A stretch of DNA of 13,148 nucleotides from Pirellulales bacterium (GTDB lineage Bacteria > Planctomycetota > Planctomycetia > Pirellulales > JALHLM01). The stretch lies in contig JALHLM010000119.1 of assembly GCA_022844585.1 (NCBI GenBank), positions 1 through 13,148 on the forward strand. Direction: 5' to 3'. The notes beneath the pieces were generated by a model. It saw only the letters and a list, made by a program, of their open reading frames with translations. It did no database searches and was not told where the DNA came from. Positions 1 through 7,101 of the stretch are shown here, piece by piece (within the stretch, counting starts at the first letter, position 1; every line of letters begins with the position of its first letter). The position numbers were made by a program, and so were the translations under genes.

Positions 1-54
1 CGCCGTCATCAGTCGCTTAAGCAGCCCCGCCACGCCAGAAACGGGCTGAACCAC

Positions 55-125
55 TACCCGGTGGTGTAATGGTAACACTAGGGATTTTGGCTCCCTCATT
101 CAAGGTTCGAATCCTTGCCGGGTAG
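55..125 (+). tRNA. tRNA-Gln (anticodon UUG)
   Basis: This is a complete cloverleaf of 71 bases. The 7-bp acceptor stem pairs 55-61 with 118-124 and G125 is the discriminator base. The D arm pairs 64-67 with 75-78 and has GG at 71-72 in the loop. The anticodon stem pairs 80-84 with 92-96, with loop 85-91 and anticodon TTG at 87-89, which reads CAA (and CAG by wobble) as glutamine. The T arm pairs 101-105 with 113-117 around the loop TTCGAAT. No CCA is encoded, so it would be added after transcription. A short T run (127-130) and an 8-bp hairpin (131-151) follow directly. The 3' end of a protein gene on the other strand overlaps the tRNA from 96 to 125. Confidence 0.96.
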
Positions 126-2204
126 CTTTTGGATTTCGCATGTCGAAATCCGAATGACGAAGTGGCCGCGCGCGAGGCAGATGCTGGCAAGCGCAGCAAT
201 CGCGAGTAGTGGAAGCGTTGCTGGCTCAGGCGTGCGAATCACGAGCGTACTGCCGACGGCCGTATTGCCGGCCGTAGTTGAGAAGCCGGTTTCGTCGAAG
301 GTGCTTCCGCCAAGCGGCGCCGTGATGTCGACGATCGTCAGCGACGATCTGCCCGGTACTTCTACTACGATCCAGCCTGCCTCATCGCCCGTCGGACCTT
401 GGCCGAGCCACGGGCGCGGATCGAAAAATGACGGTCCAAAAGAGTGCGTGACGTTTGCCAAGAGGATTGTGCGCAGGTCGTTCGGGTCCGCGCCGGCGTC
501 GCTATTCCGATCCCAGAGTGGATAATTGCCTCCGGGGAGAGTGCCATGCGTGTGGACGCGCCGTTGATCCGGTAGCCAATATTGCGATCCTAATTCCTCG
601 AAGGCGATTGGATACCCGTCGCCGCTGACGACGATGTCCATGGCCGTGTTGGAGAAGCCGATTTGTCCCGGCTGTAGATCCGTAATCCGCATGCGGACTT
701 CGATTTGAAGCCAGTATGAAGCCTCTCGCGAGCGCAGAACGCCCGGTGCGATGATCAGTTCGGGATCGACGGGCGTGGAGTCGAGGTTGAAGACGCCGAT
801 GATGTGCGGCGTGAGCTGAATGGTGGCCGCACTCGTGGTCCCGGCGGCGAGCGCAATCACGAATGCAAGTATCGTTCGCGCCACAGCTGCGCATTTTCTT
901 CGCGATGCAGCCAGGATAGCGATCGACGCTGCAACCAGTGCAATCGCCAAGGACTGCGGTTCGGGAACAGCGGCCAGATCGCCGCCCATGCCGAAGTAGT
1001 TGCGGGTCGCATTGAAATCATTGAGGTCCACGCGACCGTCAAACGGGTACGTGTCACCGGGCGTTGCGCCGATGGGACCCGTCTCGGCCAGGTTGTTGAT
1101 GACATTGTTCAGATCTTCCAAATCGACGTAGCCATCCCCGTTGGTGTCACCGGTGATGGGTCCGCGTGGAATCGACGCGATCCACCCCTCGCGCTGACCT
1201 GAGGGATTGATCCCTTCGCCGACGATGGTGAGGCCGTCATAGGATAGACCCGTAGCGTTGAGCAGTTGCCAGCCGCTTAGATCTTGCCCGAACTTTTGCG
1301 AAAGAATTCCGGAGATTGAGCGGATGCCGGCCACCGGATTCCAGAGGAAGGCCTCCTCCGTGCCATCGGGCAACGTGAGGCCGCCGACGATCACGCGGCC
1401 GTCCGTTGATACGGCCTGAGCGGAGGAGCGGACGACGAGATCGAGTGGGTCGAGTCCAATCATTCCATCGCTTTCGGTCCAGCGAAACGCTTCCGACTCC
1501 CCCTGGCTGTTTGAGCCAGCGCCGACGATGATTTTTCCATCCGACGAAATCGCGTAGGCGACGCTATCTACATGCTTGTCGGTAAGGTCGCCGAGTCCGA
1601 TCAGATCTGAATTAAAACCGCGCCAGAGAAATGCCTGGCGGCCTTGGTCGGTCGTGCCGTAGCCGACAACCGAGTGCCACTGGGCGGAGATGCCAAGGGC
1701 GGCACTGTCGTGTGCGCCACCCGGAAAATCACCGAGGTCCGTAACGCTTGGATAGCCGGAGATGAACGCACTGTTTCTATCTTCGACTTCCATGGCGCCC
1801 ACCAAATAGCCGTCGTTGGATGCGCCGTTGGCGCGGCCAACCACATTCATGGTATAGCTGCTCTCCTCCGAGTTCCAAGGCGAGCGGTAATACGCGAACG
1901 GGTGCTCGTGGCCATCGACGATTGCGGCCCCGACCGCTTGGGCGCCATACCGGCCGATCGCGAGCAACGACGACGATTCGGCGATCTGCTGTGGTTGGGT
2001 ATCGGCAATGTCGAGCCGCCAGCCGGTTTGCGCGGCTGCATCCGAGTAGTGGTCGCCTACGACGATGCGGCCTGAGTAATCAATGGCCCGCGGCCGGGTA
2101 TCCACTTCACCGGTGCCGCGGAACCAGACATCGGCGAGGCAAGCGGCCGATGGACAGCTGATCGCCGCGAAGGCGAACGCCGCAATGTGCAATGCGCAAC
2201 GCAT
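96..2204 (-). CDS. HAF-repeat / dockerin / PEP-CTERM exported protein, fused in frame to a second PEP-CTERM protein
   Basis: This 702-residue exported protein has no recognised enzyme domain. Module 1 (1-437) has a signal peptide (about 1-24, cleavage near CLA-DV). Five or more HAF-type repeats follow, each with an 'S-x-D-G-x-x-I-V-G ... EAFxW' pattern, for example near 38, 166, 212, 261 and 315. Next is a dockerin-like EF-hand region at 351-405 (DTNGDGYVDLEDL, then a degenerate second loop), and finally a PEP-CTERM anchor at 413-437 (VPEP, hydrophobic helix, SRRK). A stop would be expected there, but residue 438 is Cys (TGC at 893-891). Module 2 begins at GTG 884 with its own signal peptide (about 441-460), an unrecognised domain and a second PEP-CTERM at 658-681. 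The last 20 or so residues are read from the tRNA-adjacent hairpin and antisense tRNA. I chose ATG 2204 because GAGG lies 5 bases upstream and it starts the signal peptide. The frame runs open to 2474, but that extension has no signal-like sequence. PEP-CTERM proteins are normally sorted by exosortase to the envelope. Confidence 0.8.
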   Translation of the reverse strand: MRCALHIAAFAFAAISCPSAACLADVWFRGTGEVDTRPRAIDYSGRIVVGDHYSDAAAQTGWRLDIADTQPQQIAESSSLLAIGRYGAQAVGAAIVDGHEHPFAYYRSPWNSEESSYTMNVVGRANGASNDGYLVGAMEVEDRNSAFISGYPSVTDLGDFPGGAHDSAALGISAQWHSVVGYGTTDQGRQAFLWRGFNSDLIGLGDLTDKHVDSVAYAISSDGKIIVGAGSNSQGESEAFRWTESDGMIGLDPLDLVVRSSAQAVSTDGRVIVGGLTLPDGTEEAFLWNPVAGIRSISGILSQKFGQDLSGWQLLNATGLSYDGLTIVGEGINPSGQREGWIASIPRGPITGDTNGDGYVDLEDLNNVINNLAETGPIGATPGDTYPFDGRVDLNDFNATRNYFGMGGDLAAVPEPQSLAIALVAASIAILAASRRKCAAVARTILAFVIALAAGTTSAATIQLTPHIIGVFNLDSTPVDPELIIAPGVLRSREASYWLQIEVRMRITDLQPGQIGFSNTAMDIVVSGDGYPIAFEELGSQYWLPDQRRVHTHGTLPGGNYPLWDRNSDAGADPNDLRTILLANVTHSFGPSFFDPRPWLGQGPTGDEAGWIVVEVPGRSSLTIVDITAPLGGSTFDETGFSTTAGNTAVGSTLVIRTPEPATLPLLAIAALASICLARGHFVIRISTCEIQKLPGKDSNLE
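131..151. repeat. 8-bp perfect hairpin just after tRNA-Gln
   Basis: Bases 131-138 (GGATTTCG) are the exact reverse complement of 144-151, with a 5-base loop at 139-143. The hairpin starts six bases after the tRNA 3' end, with CTTTT between them. It could mark tRNA transcript termination or 3' processing, but no T tract follows it in either direction, so it is not a standard intrinsic terminator. On the minus strand it is read as part of the unusual C-terminal tail of the PEP-CTERM gene. I have an impression that similar hairpin sequence recurs between planctomycete genes, but cannot confirm it here. Confidence 0.5.
884..893 (-). other. Junction between the two PEP-CTERM precursors: missing stop and possible internal GTG start
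   Basis: Reading the minus strand, AAA (896-894, last Lys of the first anchor) is followed by TGC (893-891), two Ala codons, and GTG (884-882). The GTG opens a classic signal peptide: Met-Ala-Arg, then a hydrophobic stretch and the cleavage-like TTSA-A. One base change at position 891 would turn TGC into TGA and give two normal genes of 437 and 262 residues. The A-rich stretch upstream of GTG (AAGAAAA) is only a weak ribosome-binding candidate, so independent initiation is possible but not proven. Confidence 0.55.
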
Positions 2205-2239
2205 GGCCGCCTCGTTGACTGAGGTCGAATTGATGATTG

Positions 2240-2268
2240 ATCGTAATGCTGCGACGAAGTGAGGGCAA
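2240..2268 (-). promoter_or_regulatory. Possible sigma-70 promoter of the PEP-CTERM gene
   Basis: On the minus strand, TTGCCC (2268-2263) and TACGAT (2245-2240) are separated by 17 bases, matching a weak -35/-10 pair with ideal spacing. Transcription would start about 30 bases before ATG 2204. The 283-base divergent spacer (2205-2487) must also hold the promoter of the dehydratase gene, for which I found no convincing match. Confidence 0.3.
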
Positions 2269-2487
2269 GCTCGGGAAGTGCCAATAGGATGACGGCGATG
2301 ACGTACGCAGAATCGCGGCCTTTTGCCGGGCGCAACCCAATGCCCCCTTGTGCATAAAGAAACGCTTTGCCAAGTTTCAGGACGGGAGCACTGCATGGCG
2401 GCATGCCTGTGCGCGGTTTGCCGCCTTCCTTGGTGATAGCGGCGCATATGTGGGCTACACAATTCACGGGGCAATACGGTATCGCAT

Positions 2488-3444
2488 ATGTCTCAATTGC
2501 CTGGAGTTCGTGACGTGCGTCAGGCGGCCGAACGGATTGCCCCGCACATTCACCGCACGCCGGTGCAGCGTTGTTCGCATCTCGAAGAGCTCGCCGGGTG
2601 CGAGTTGTTTTTCAAATGCGAGATGTTTCAGCGGACTGGATCGTTCAAGTTTCGCGGGGCTTCGAATGCGGCGCTGAAGGTAGGCGCGGACGCAGGCCGG
2701 CGCGGATTGGTGACGCATAGCTCCGGCAACCATGGGCAGGCCTTGGCCGCGGCGGGGCGATTGATTGGCGCGCCGGTGTACGTGGTGATGCCATCGACCG
2801 CTTCGGCGTTCAAGCGCCGCGCGATCGAAGGTTACGGCGCGACGGTCGTGCCGTGCGAATGGACGGCACAATCACGGCTCAGCATACTGGCGGAAGTGGC
2901 CGAACGCACCGGGGGCGTTGTGATTCCGCCTTATGATCACCCTGATATTATCGCTGGCCAGGGGACCGCGGCGCTTGAATTGCTCGCTGAAGTGCGCGAC
3001 CTGGATGCGTTGATCGCTCCTGTCGGTGGCGGCGGATTGATTTCGGGGGTTGCCGTCGCGACGCATGGCTTGAACGCGGCCATTCGCGTAATCGGCGCTG
3101 AACCACAGCAGGCCGACGATGCGTTTCGATCGAAGCAATCGGGCCGCCGCGAGGCCGCTACCGACGGTCCGACCATTGCCGACGGCTTGCGCGCCGGGTT
3201 GGGCGAGCTAACCTGGCCGATCGTGCGGGACCACGTCGAGCGCGTGATCTGCGTCGGTGAGGAGGAAATTCTGGCCGCGATGCGTTTGCTATGGGAGCGC
3301 GCCAAACTGATGGTGGAACCGAGCTCGGCGGTGGCCTTGGCGGCGGTGCTGAGCGAAGAGTTTCAACGTATGCCAAATCGCCCTCAACGCATCGGCGTGT
3401 GTCTGAGCGGCGGCAACGTCGATCTCGATCACCTTCCTTGGTGA
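2488..3444 (+). CDS. PLP-dependent threonine/serine dehydratase or serine racemase (fold type II)
   Basis: This 318-residue cytoplasmic enzyme belongs to the tryptophan-synthase-beta-like PLP family. The PLP lysine is K54 in GSFKFRGA. The substrate/cofactor loop SSGNHGQ is at 78-84, the glycine-rich phosphate-binding loop GGGGLISG at 180-187, and the C-terminal SGGN motif at 308-311. E205 and D211 in EPQQADD match the divalent-metal site of serine racemase. Known members remove ammonia from L-threonine or L-serine to give 2-oxobutyrate or pyruvate, racemise serine, or act on 3-hydroxyaspartate. The sequence does not decide between these. The length fits the catalytic domain alone: the C-terminal regulatory domain of biosynthetic IlvA is absent, which argues for a catabolic or racemase role. 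ATG 2488 has no strong ribosome-binding site. The gene is divergent from the PEP-CTERM gene and is followed by a large foldback repeat. Confidence 0.92.
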   Translation: MSQLPGVRDVRQAAERIAPHIHRTPVQRCSHLEELAGCELFFKCEMFQRTGSFKFRGASNAALKVGADAGRRGLVTHSSGNHGQALAAAGRLIGAPVYVVMPSTASAFKRRAIEGYGATVVPCEWTAQSRLSILAEVAERTGGVVIPPYDHPDIIAGQGTAALELLAEVRDLDALIAPVGGGGLISGVAVATHGLNAAIRVIGAEPQQADDAFRSKQSGRREAATDGPTIADGLRAGLGELTWPIVRDHVERVICVGEEEILAAMRLLWERAKLMVEPSSAVALAAVLSEEFQRMPNRPQRIGVCLSGGNVDLDHLPW

Positions 3445-3468
3445 GCGGCGATGTCCGTTCCGATTTTC

Positions 3469-3697
3469 ACCACGGAGAGCACGGAGGACACGGAGGGGGG
3501 AGAACCGTTTGAACCGCAGAGGCGCTGAGTGGGTGAGAGTTGGGCGGAGGATTTAACCGCGAAACACGCGAGATTACGCGAAATTACGCGCAATGAAATC
3601 GTGGAAAACTGTAATCCAAATCCCCCTCTCCTTTTTCGTGTGTTTCGCGTGTTTCGCGGTTAAATCCTCCCTCCGTGTCCTCCGTGCTCTCCGTGGT
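3469..3697. repeat. Large nested inverted repeat built from tandem 9-mers
   Basis: The outer arms 3469-3500 and 3666-3697 are reverse complements with 31 of 32 matches. Inner arms 3546-3570 and 3646-3670 match over all 25 bases. Outer and inner stems stack on the right side but are split by about 50 unpaired bases on the left, giving a long hairpin with a one-sided bulge. Each outer arm contains three tandem variants of a 9-mer (CACGGAGAG, CACGGAGGA, CACGGAGGG). The unpaired left part carries a second motif (AACCGCAGAGGCGCTGAG), and the inner part has GCGAAACACGCGAGATTACG-like units. The element lies 24 bases after the dehydratase stop and 23 bases before the DUF711 stop, so it separates convergent genes and may end transcription from both sides. 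I recall related CACGGAG-type repeats from planctomycetes and other environmental bacteria. Confidence 0.93.
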
Positions 3698-3720
3698 TAG
3701 CCCCAGAAGAAACCGTCGCC

Positions 3721-4857
3721 TCACAGCGCGAGCACGCGGCAGTTGCAGAGGTGCGGCGATCGGAATTCGGTCATGTCGCCGGCATGTTTGCCGTTGGCGG
3801 GTAAGAGGCGTACCGAGAGGGGCTTTTTCCATTTGCAGGCGATCGTGCCGACGTCGCGATAGATCGCGGCGAGCTGTTCGACGGTGATGTCGCCCGGGAC
3901 GGGGACCGTATCGAGTCCGACGCCGCAGACGCTGGAGCCGATCATCAACGTGTCGATGGTGCAATCACCGCGCGTGGCGGCGGCCGCGAGACCCACGTCT
4001 TCCAGCAGGGCGAGCATCAACCCGTTGTATCCGCAGCGCGGACCAGGCGCCGCGGCGAGGGCGTCGGTCATGACGCCGCAGATGGCTGTTGTCCCGCGAT
4101 GCCCAAATTGCACGCCGAGTGATTCAAACGCCAAGGCGAGGCTTTCGTGCGGTTCGAGCGACGGGGCGATCGAGTGATCGGCACCGGCGAAACGCACGCC
4201 GATTTCCGCTGCGACGCTGTCGGCGATGCGCATCGCCGCGCCGTGTTGTTGTTGGAATAGTTCGAGCAAGTTGTGCGAGGCAGTGGTCAAATTTGGCGCG
4301 CCGGCAAAGGCCTTGACGACGAGATCGCTGTTTTCGAAGGCGATGGCGAAACTCTCGTCGCCACGATGCTGAGCTACGGGAAAAAACGGGGTCTCCGGGC
4401 GGATATGAAACCCGCAGGCGAATTGGAACGGCCCCAGTCCGCCCAGGGTATTCGCTTGCAACGACTTGACGGCCCGCGCCGCCGCGAAGATTGCCGCTGA
4501 ATCGAGTGCGCCGGCGTCGTTCGCGCCATCGGCCGCACCGTTGACGTCGGGATAGCGCGTGAGGATGTCGGCGAGGTGATCGATTTGCTCCGGCTCGCGG
4601 GCGGCGCCGATGCCGCACATATCGATTCTATGTTCCGCGCAGCCCTCGGCGATGAGTTTCATCACCGCATCGCGTTCTGCAACAGTATTGCGCCCGAGAC
4701 CGACGTCCCAGTGGGCGAGCGCGATCCGCCTCGTTTGCACTTCGTAATCGGCGTCGACGAAGCGCGCGCAGGCTTTTGCCAAGATGCCACCGGCCCAGGC
4801 GAGCGCCGTGGCGTCGAGTGTCCGATGCAGGAACAGCGTCACGGTGCGGATCTTCAC
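3721..4857 (-). CDS. DUF711 family protein (PFL/RNR-like fold, function unknown)
   Basis: This 378-residue cytoplasmic protein matches the DUF711 family (also called UPF0210), described as resembling pyruvate formate-lyase and ribonucleotide reductase in fold. Recognisable family segments are the N-terminal IRTVTL, FAGADHSIAPS at 223-233, GHRGTTAI near 252, SSVCGVGLD at 308-316, and the C-terminal VRLLP...GKHAGDMTEF at 349-365. The reaction is unknown. It is shorter than the roughly 450-residue members I remember, and no glycyl-radical motif is evident, so radical chemistry should not be assumed. I chose GTG 4857 because AAGGAA lies 7 bases upstream and the conserved IRTVTL follows at once. 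An in-frame ATG at 4950 would add 31 Arg/Pro-rich residues unlike the family. It lies 97 bases downstream of the GGDEF-EAL stop on the same strand and could share its transcript. Confidence 0.85.
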   Translation of the reverse strand: MKIRTVTLFLHRTLDATALAWAGGILAKACARFVDADYEVQTRRIALAHWDVGLGRNTVAERDAVMKLIAEGCAEHRIDMCGIGAAREPEQIDHLADILTRYPDVNGAADGANDAGALDSAAIFAAARAVKSLQANTLGGLGPFQFACGFHIRPETPFFPVAQHRGDESFAIAFENSDLVVKAFAGAPNLTTASHNLLELFQQQHGAAMRIADSVAAEIGVRFAGADHSIAPSLEPHESLALAFESLGVQFGHRGTTAICGVMTDALAAAPGPRCGYNGLMLALLEDVGLAAAATRGDCTIDTLMIGSSVCGVGLDTVPVPGDITVEQLAAIYRDVGTIACKWKKPLSVRLLPANGKHAGDMTEFRSPHLCNCRVLAL

Positions 4858-4864
4858 GCGCAAA

Positions 4865-4870
4865 TTCCTT
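4865..4870 (-). promoter_or_regulatory. Ribosome-binding site that fixes the DUF711 start
   Basis: AAGGAA on the minus strand sits 7 bases before GTG 4857. It is the best Shine-Dalgarno match in this gap and favours GTG over the upstream ATG at 4950. Confidence 0.65.
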
Positions 4871-4955
4871 GGATCTCGATGGCTTGGGCCACGCGGCACG
4901 CGTCGAATGTACTCGCTTGGACGCGGGGCGTGAACGCCGTACCTTGGCAAACGAA

Positions 4956-6731
4956 CTAACGAGCACCGTTAGCAGCTTGCGTCGCCTCTTCCAACTCTAG
5001 CCGTTGGAAGGCTGCGAGGCGGTGTTCCCAGGAGTTGCCGAAGGCGCTGGCGCCGGAGGCGGTGAGGCCCAACGACGAGCCGGCGAACATTTCCTCGATG
5101 GCTTCCGGCGTCATGGGGCGGCCGAAGAGATAGCCCTGGCCGTATTGGCAGCCGAGTTCCTGGAGGGCGATGACTTGCTCGATGTCCTCAATGCCTTCGG
5201 CGACGAGCTTCACGTTCAGATTGCGGACGAGCACCGCGAGCGAATGCAGAATCGCCGCGGAGTCCGCTGAATTGGCCGCATCGGTGACCAGAGAGCGATC
5301 GACTTTCAGCGTGTCGATGGGGAACTGCTGCACGGCGGCCAGCGTCGACGAGCCGGCGCCAAAGTCGTCGATGGCTAGCTTCACGCCTTGCGCCTTGATG
5401 TCGCGCATGATGCGGAGCGCCGCCTGGGCGTCGCCTAAATACGCGTCTTCGGTGATCTCGACTTGGACGCGATCCGGCGGGAGGGCATATTCGCGAATCA
5501 CGCGGCCAATCTGTTCGCTCAAGTCCGGCTGGCTGAATTGCTTACGCGAGACGTTCAAACTCATCACTTGCGGCGCACTCGACGGGAAGCGGGCGATCCA
5601 GTTGGCCAATTGGCGACAGCCGTGTTCGAGTACCCAGGCGCCGATTTCCAGGATCAGATCCGTTTCCTCGGCGAGCGGAATGAACTCACCGGGACCGATA
5701 GGGCCCAACTCGCCGTGCCGCCAGCGCAGCAATCCTTCGACGCCGGTCATGGCGCCACTGGAGAGCGACACGATGGGTTGGTAAGCCAGGCTGAGTTCTT
5801 CACGTGCGACCGCCAACGGCAGGTCGCGGGCTAACCGCGCGCGGCGGCGGAGTCGTTCGCGGATATCCGGGTCGAAGACGACGAAGCGGCCGCGGCCCAT
5901 GCCTTTCGCTTCGTACATGGCCTTTTCGGCGTCGTGCAACAACTCCGTGGCATCCTGTTGACCGGCTTCGACGATCGTGATGCCGGCGCTAGCGCCTGAG
6001 TTGACGCGCGATGCGCCCAGATCGAAGGGTTTGTTCAAACTTTCCAGCACGCGCGCTGTCACCGCTTCGGCGTCCGTCGCCTGTTTGAGCGCACTGAGGA
6101 TGACGACGAACTTGTCGCCGCCCGGCCGGGCAATAAATGTATTTACGTCGCGTAGCACAACCGCCAATCGCTCGGCCGCGGCCTGTAAAAGCTTGTCGCC
6201 GGTAGGCAGGCCGAAGTGATCGTTGACACGCTTGAAGTTGTCGACACCGAAGTAGACAATCGCGGTGATGCCGTCGGCGGCGTTGGGTTGTGTGATCATC
6301 GCTTCCAGACGCTCGACGAGCGCATGGTGATTCGGCAGCCCGGTCAAGCGGTCGTGATACGCCTGGTCGTGCAAAGTCGACTTGCTGACGACGATCGTTT
6401 CGTGTGCCGCCTGCAATGAGCCGAATTGGGATTCACGTTCGCGTAGTAAGGCGTCTAGCTCGCGCAGGCGGCGGTAAACAAAGACGGCTGCAACCGCCGG
6501 CGACAGCATGGCCAGGATCATCAGTTCGTGGAGGTGCCAGCCGTCCCAGGCCGATACGGTGGCCACGAACGCACTGAATCGTTCCCAGGCGTCGCAGGCG
6601 TAGCAGAGGAAAAAGCTCGCGATGCCGCCCGCCGCGATTGCCCATAGATCGATCCACGCCTGACGTCGAGGGAGTGCGCGTTTTTCGCCCACAGAAGCGC
6701 CCTCGTCCGAACTAGTAGGCTGACTGGACAT
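4956..6731 (-). CDS. Membrane GGDEF-EAL protein with degenerate GGDEF, likely c-di-GMP phosphodiesterase
   Basis: This 591-residue inner-membrane signalling protein has two membrane helices (about 26-47 and 66-86), a charged helical linker (88-124), GGDEF (124-287) and EAL (about 300-550). The GGDEF signature is GGDKF (204-208), and the usual first metal-binding Asp before the FK..ND motif is Gly162, so diguanylate cyclase activity is unlikely. The EAL domain starts with E332-G-L instead of EAL but keeps the expected metal and catalytic residues: N393 in LNVSRKQ, E425 in VEITED, D455-D456 in DDFGAGSS, K476 in KVDRS, E512 in VAEGIE and Q532 in GQGYLFGRP. It therefore probably hydrolyses c-di-GMP, perhaps with the GGDEF half binding GTP as a regulator, as known for some hybrids. 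ATG 6731 has AGGA 8 bases upstream. The in-frame ATG at 6830 would add 33 residues and lacks a ribosome-binding site. No extracytoplasmic sensor domain is visible. Confidence 0.9.
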   Translation of the reverse strand: MSSQPTSSDEGASVGEKRALPRRQAWIDLWAIAAGGIASFFLCYACDAWERFSAFVATVSAWDGWHLHELMILAMLSPAVAAVFVYRRLRELDALLRERESQFGSLQAAHETIVVSKSTLHDQAYHDRLTGLPNHHALVERLEAMITQPNAADGITAIVYFGVDNFKRVNDHFGLPTGDKLLQAAAERLAVVLRDVNTFIARPGGDKFVVILSALKQATDAEAVTARVLESLNKPFDLGASRVNSGASAGITIVEAGQQDATELLHDAEKAMYEAKGMGRGRFVVFDPDIRERLRRRARLARDLPLAVAREELSLAYQPIVSLSSGAMTGVEGLLRWRHGELGPIGPGEFIPLAEETDLILEIGAWVLEHGCRQLANWIARFPSSAPQVMSLNVSRKQFSQPDLSEQIGRVIREYALPPDRVQVEITEDAYLGDAQAALRIMRDIKAQGVKLAIDDFGAGSSTLAAVQQFPIDTLKVDRSLVTDAANSADSAAILHSLAVLVRNLNVKLVAEGIEDIEQVIALQELGCQYGQGYLFGRPMTPEAIEEMFAGSSLGLTASGASAFGNSWEHRLAAFQRLELEEATQAANGAR

Positions 6732-6937
6732 CCCGGCGATCCTGATCTTCGTCAAGCTGCGAGCGCGCACCACCGCGAGACGCAAACATGATGAAACCGC
6801 GTATCGGGACGGCCGCACCAATTCAACCATAGTCCGTGGGCGATGTGCCGATGCGGTAAACCGCGAAGGTTCGGAATCGCGCAGTGTTTAAGGACAAGAC
6901 CGGCGCGTTACAGGCCGCGAAAACGTCGCTGCCAGAC

Positions 6938-6968
6938 TTACGCGCCTAGGAAACCGCTAGGTGCGTAA
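6938..6968. repeat. 12-bp inverted repeat in the divergent spacer
   Basis: Bases 6938-6949 and 6957-6968 are reverse complements at 11 of 12 positions around a 7-base centre. In plus-strand RNA the odd pair becomes G-U, so the stem is continuous. No T tract follows, so a terminator is unlikely. As DNA it could be an operator for either divergent gene, or as RNA a leader structure. No regulator gene in the window points to a role. Confidence 0.5.
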
Positions 6969-7101
6969 TCCCGCCCAGCAAATCGTCGATTTCCAACGCG
7001 GCAGCGAGCAGTATTCGCGACGATCACCCATCCGCAGGGATTCGACCGACCGATTTCGCTGGGCCGCGGCGTTTTCCAGGGTTTCCGCTCGCCTAGCTCC
7101 C

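Noticed and set aside
1..54. Possible gene or second tRNA before tRNA-Gln
   Set aside because: No cloverleaf or coding signal is visible in this short edge segment. A promoter for the tRNA may be here but no good -35/-10 pair was found.
115..525. Plus-strand frame of 136 codons opposite the PEP-CTERM gene
   Set aside because: It begins inside the tRNA and mirrors the antisense of a clearly coding region. No domain or ribosome-binding site is seen.
502..894. Minus-strand frame of 130 codons starting with ATG at the fusion junction
   Set aside because: Its product is Arg/His-rich and lacks the signal peptide and PEP-CTERM found in the main frame. It is a shadow unless a frameshift error exists at the junction.
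2205..2474. Upstream extension of the PEP-CTERM reading frame
   Set aside because: It would hide the signal peptide 90 residues inside the protein and shows no protein-like features. ATG 2204 has a ribosome-binding match.
3469..3570. Possible CRISPR array from the repeated CACGGAG units
   Set aside because: The 9-mers are directly adjacent without spacers and appear inverted on the other side, and no cas gene is nearby.
3584..3964. Minus-strand frame with a TTESTEDTEG and NRETRETHEK peptide
   Set aside because: It is the translation of the foldback repeat joined to a wrong frame of DUF711, a typical spurious product of such repeats.
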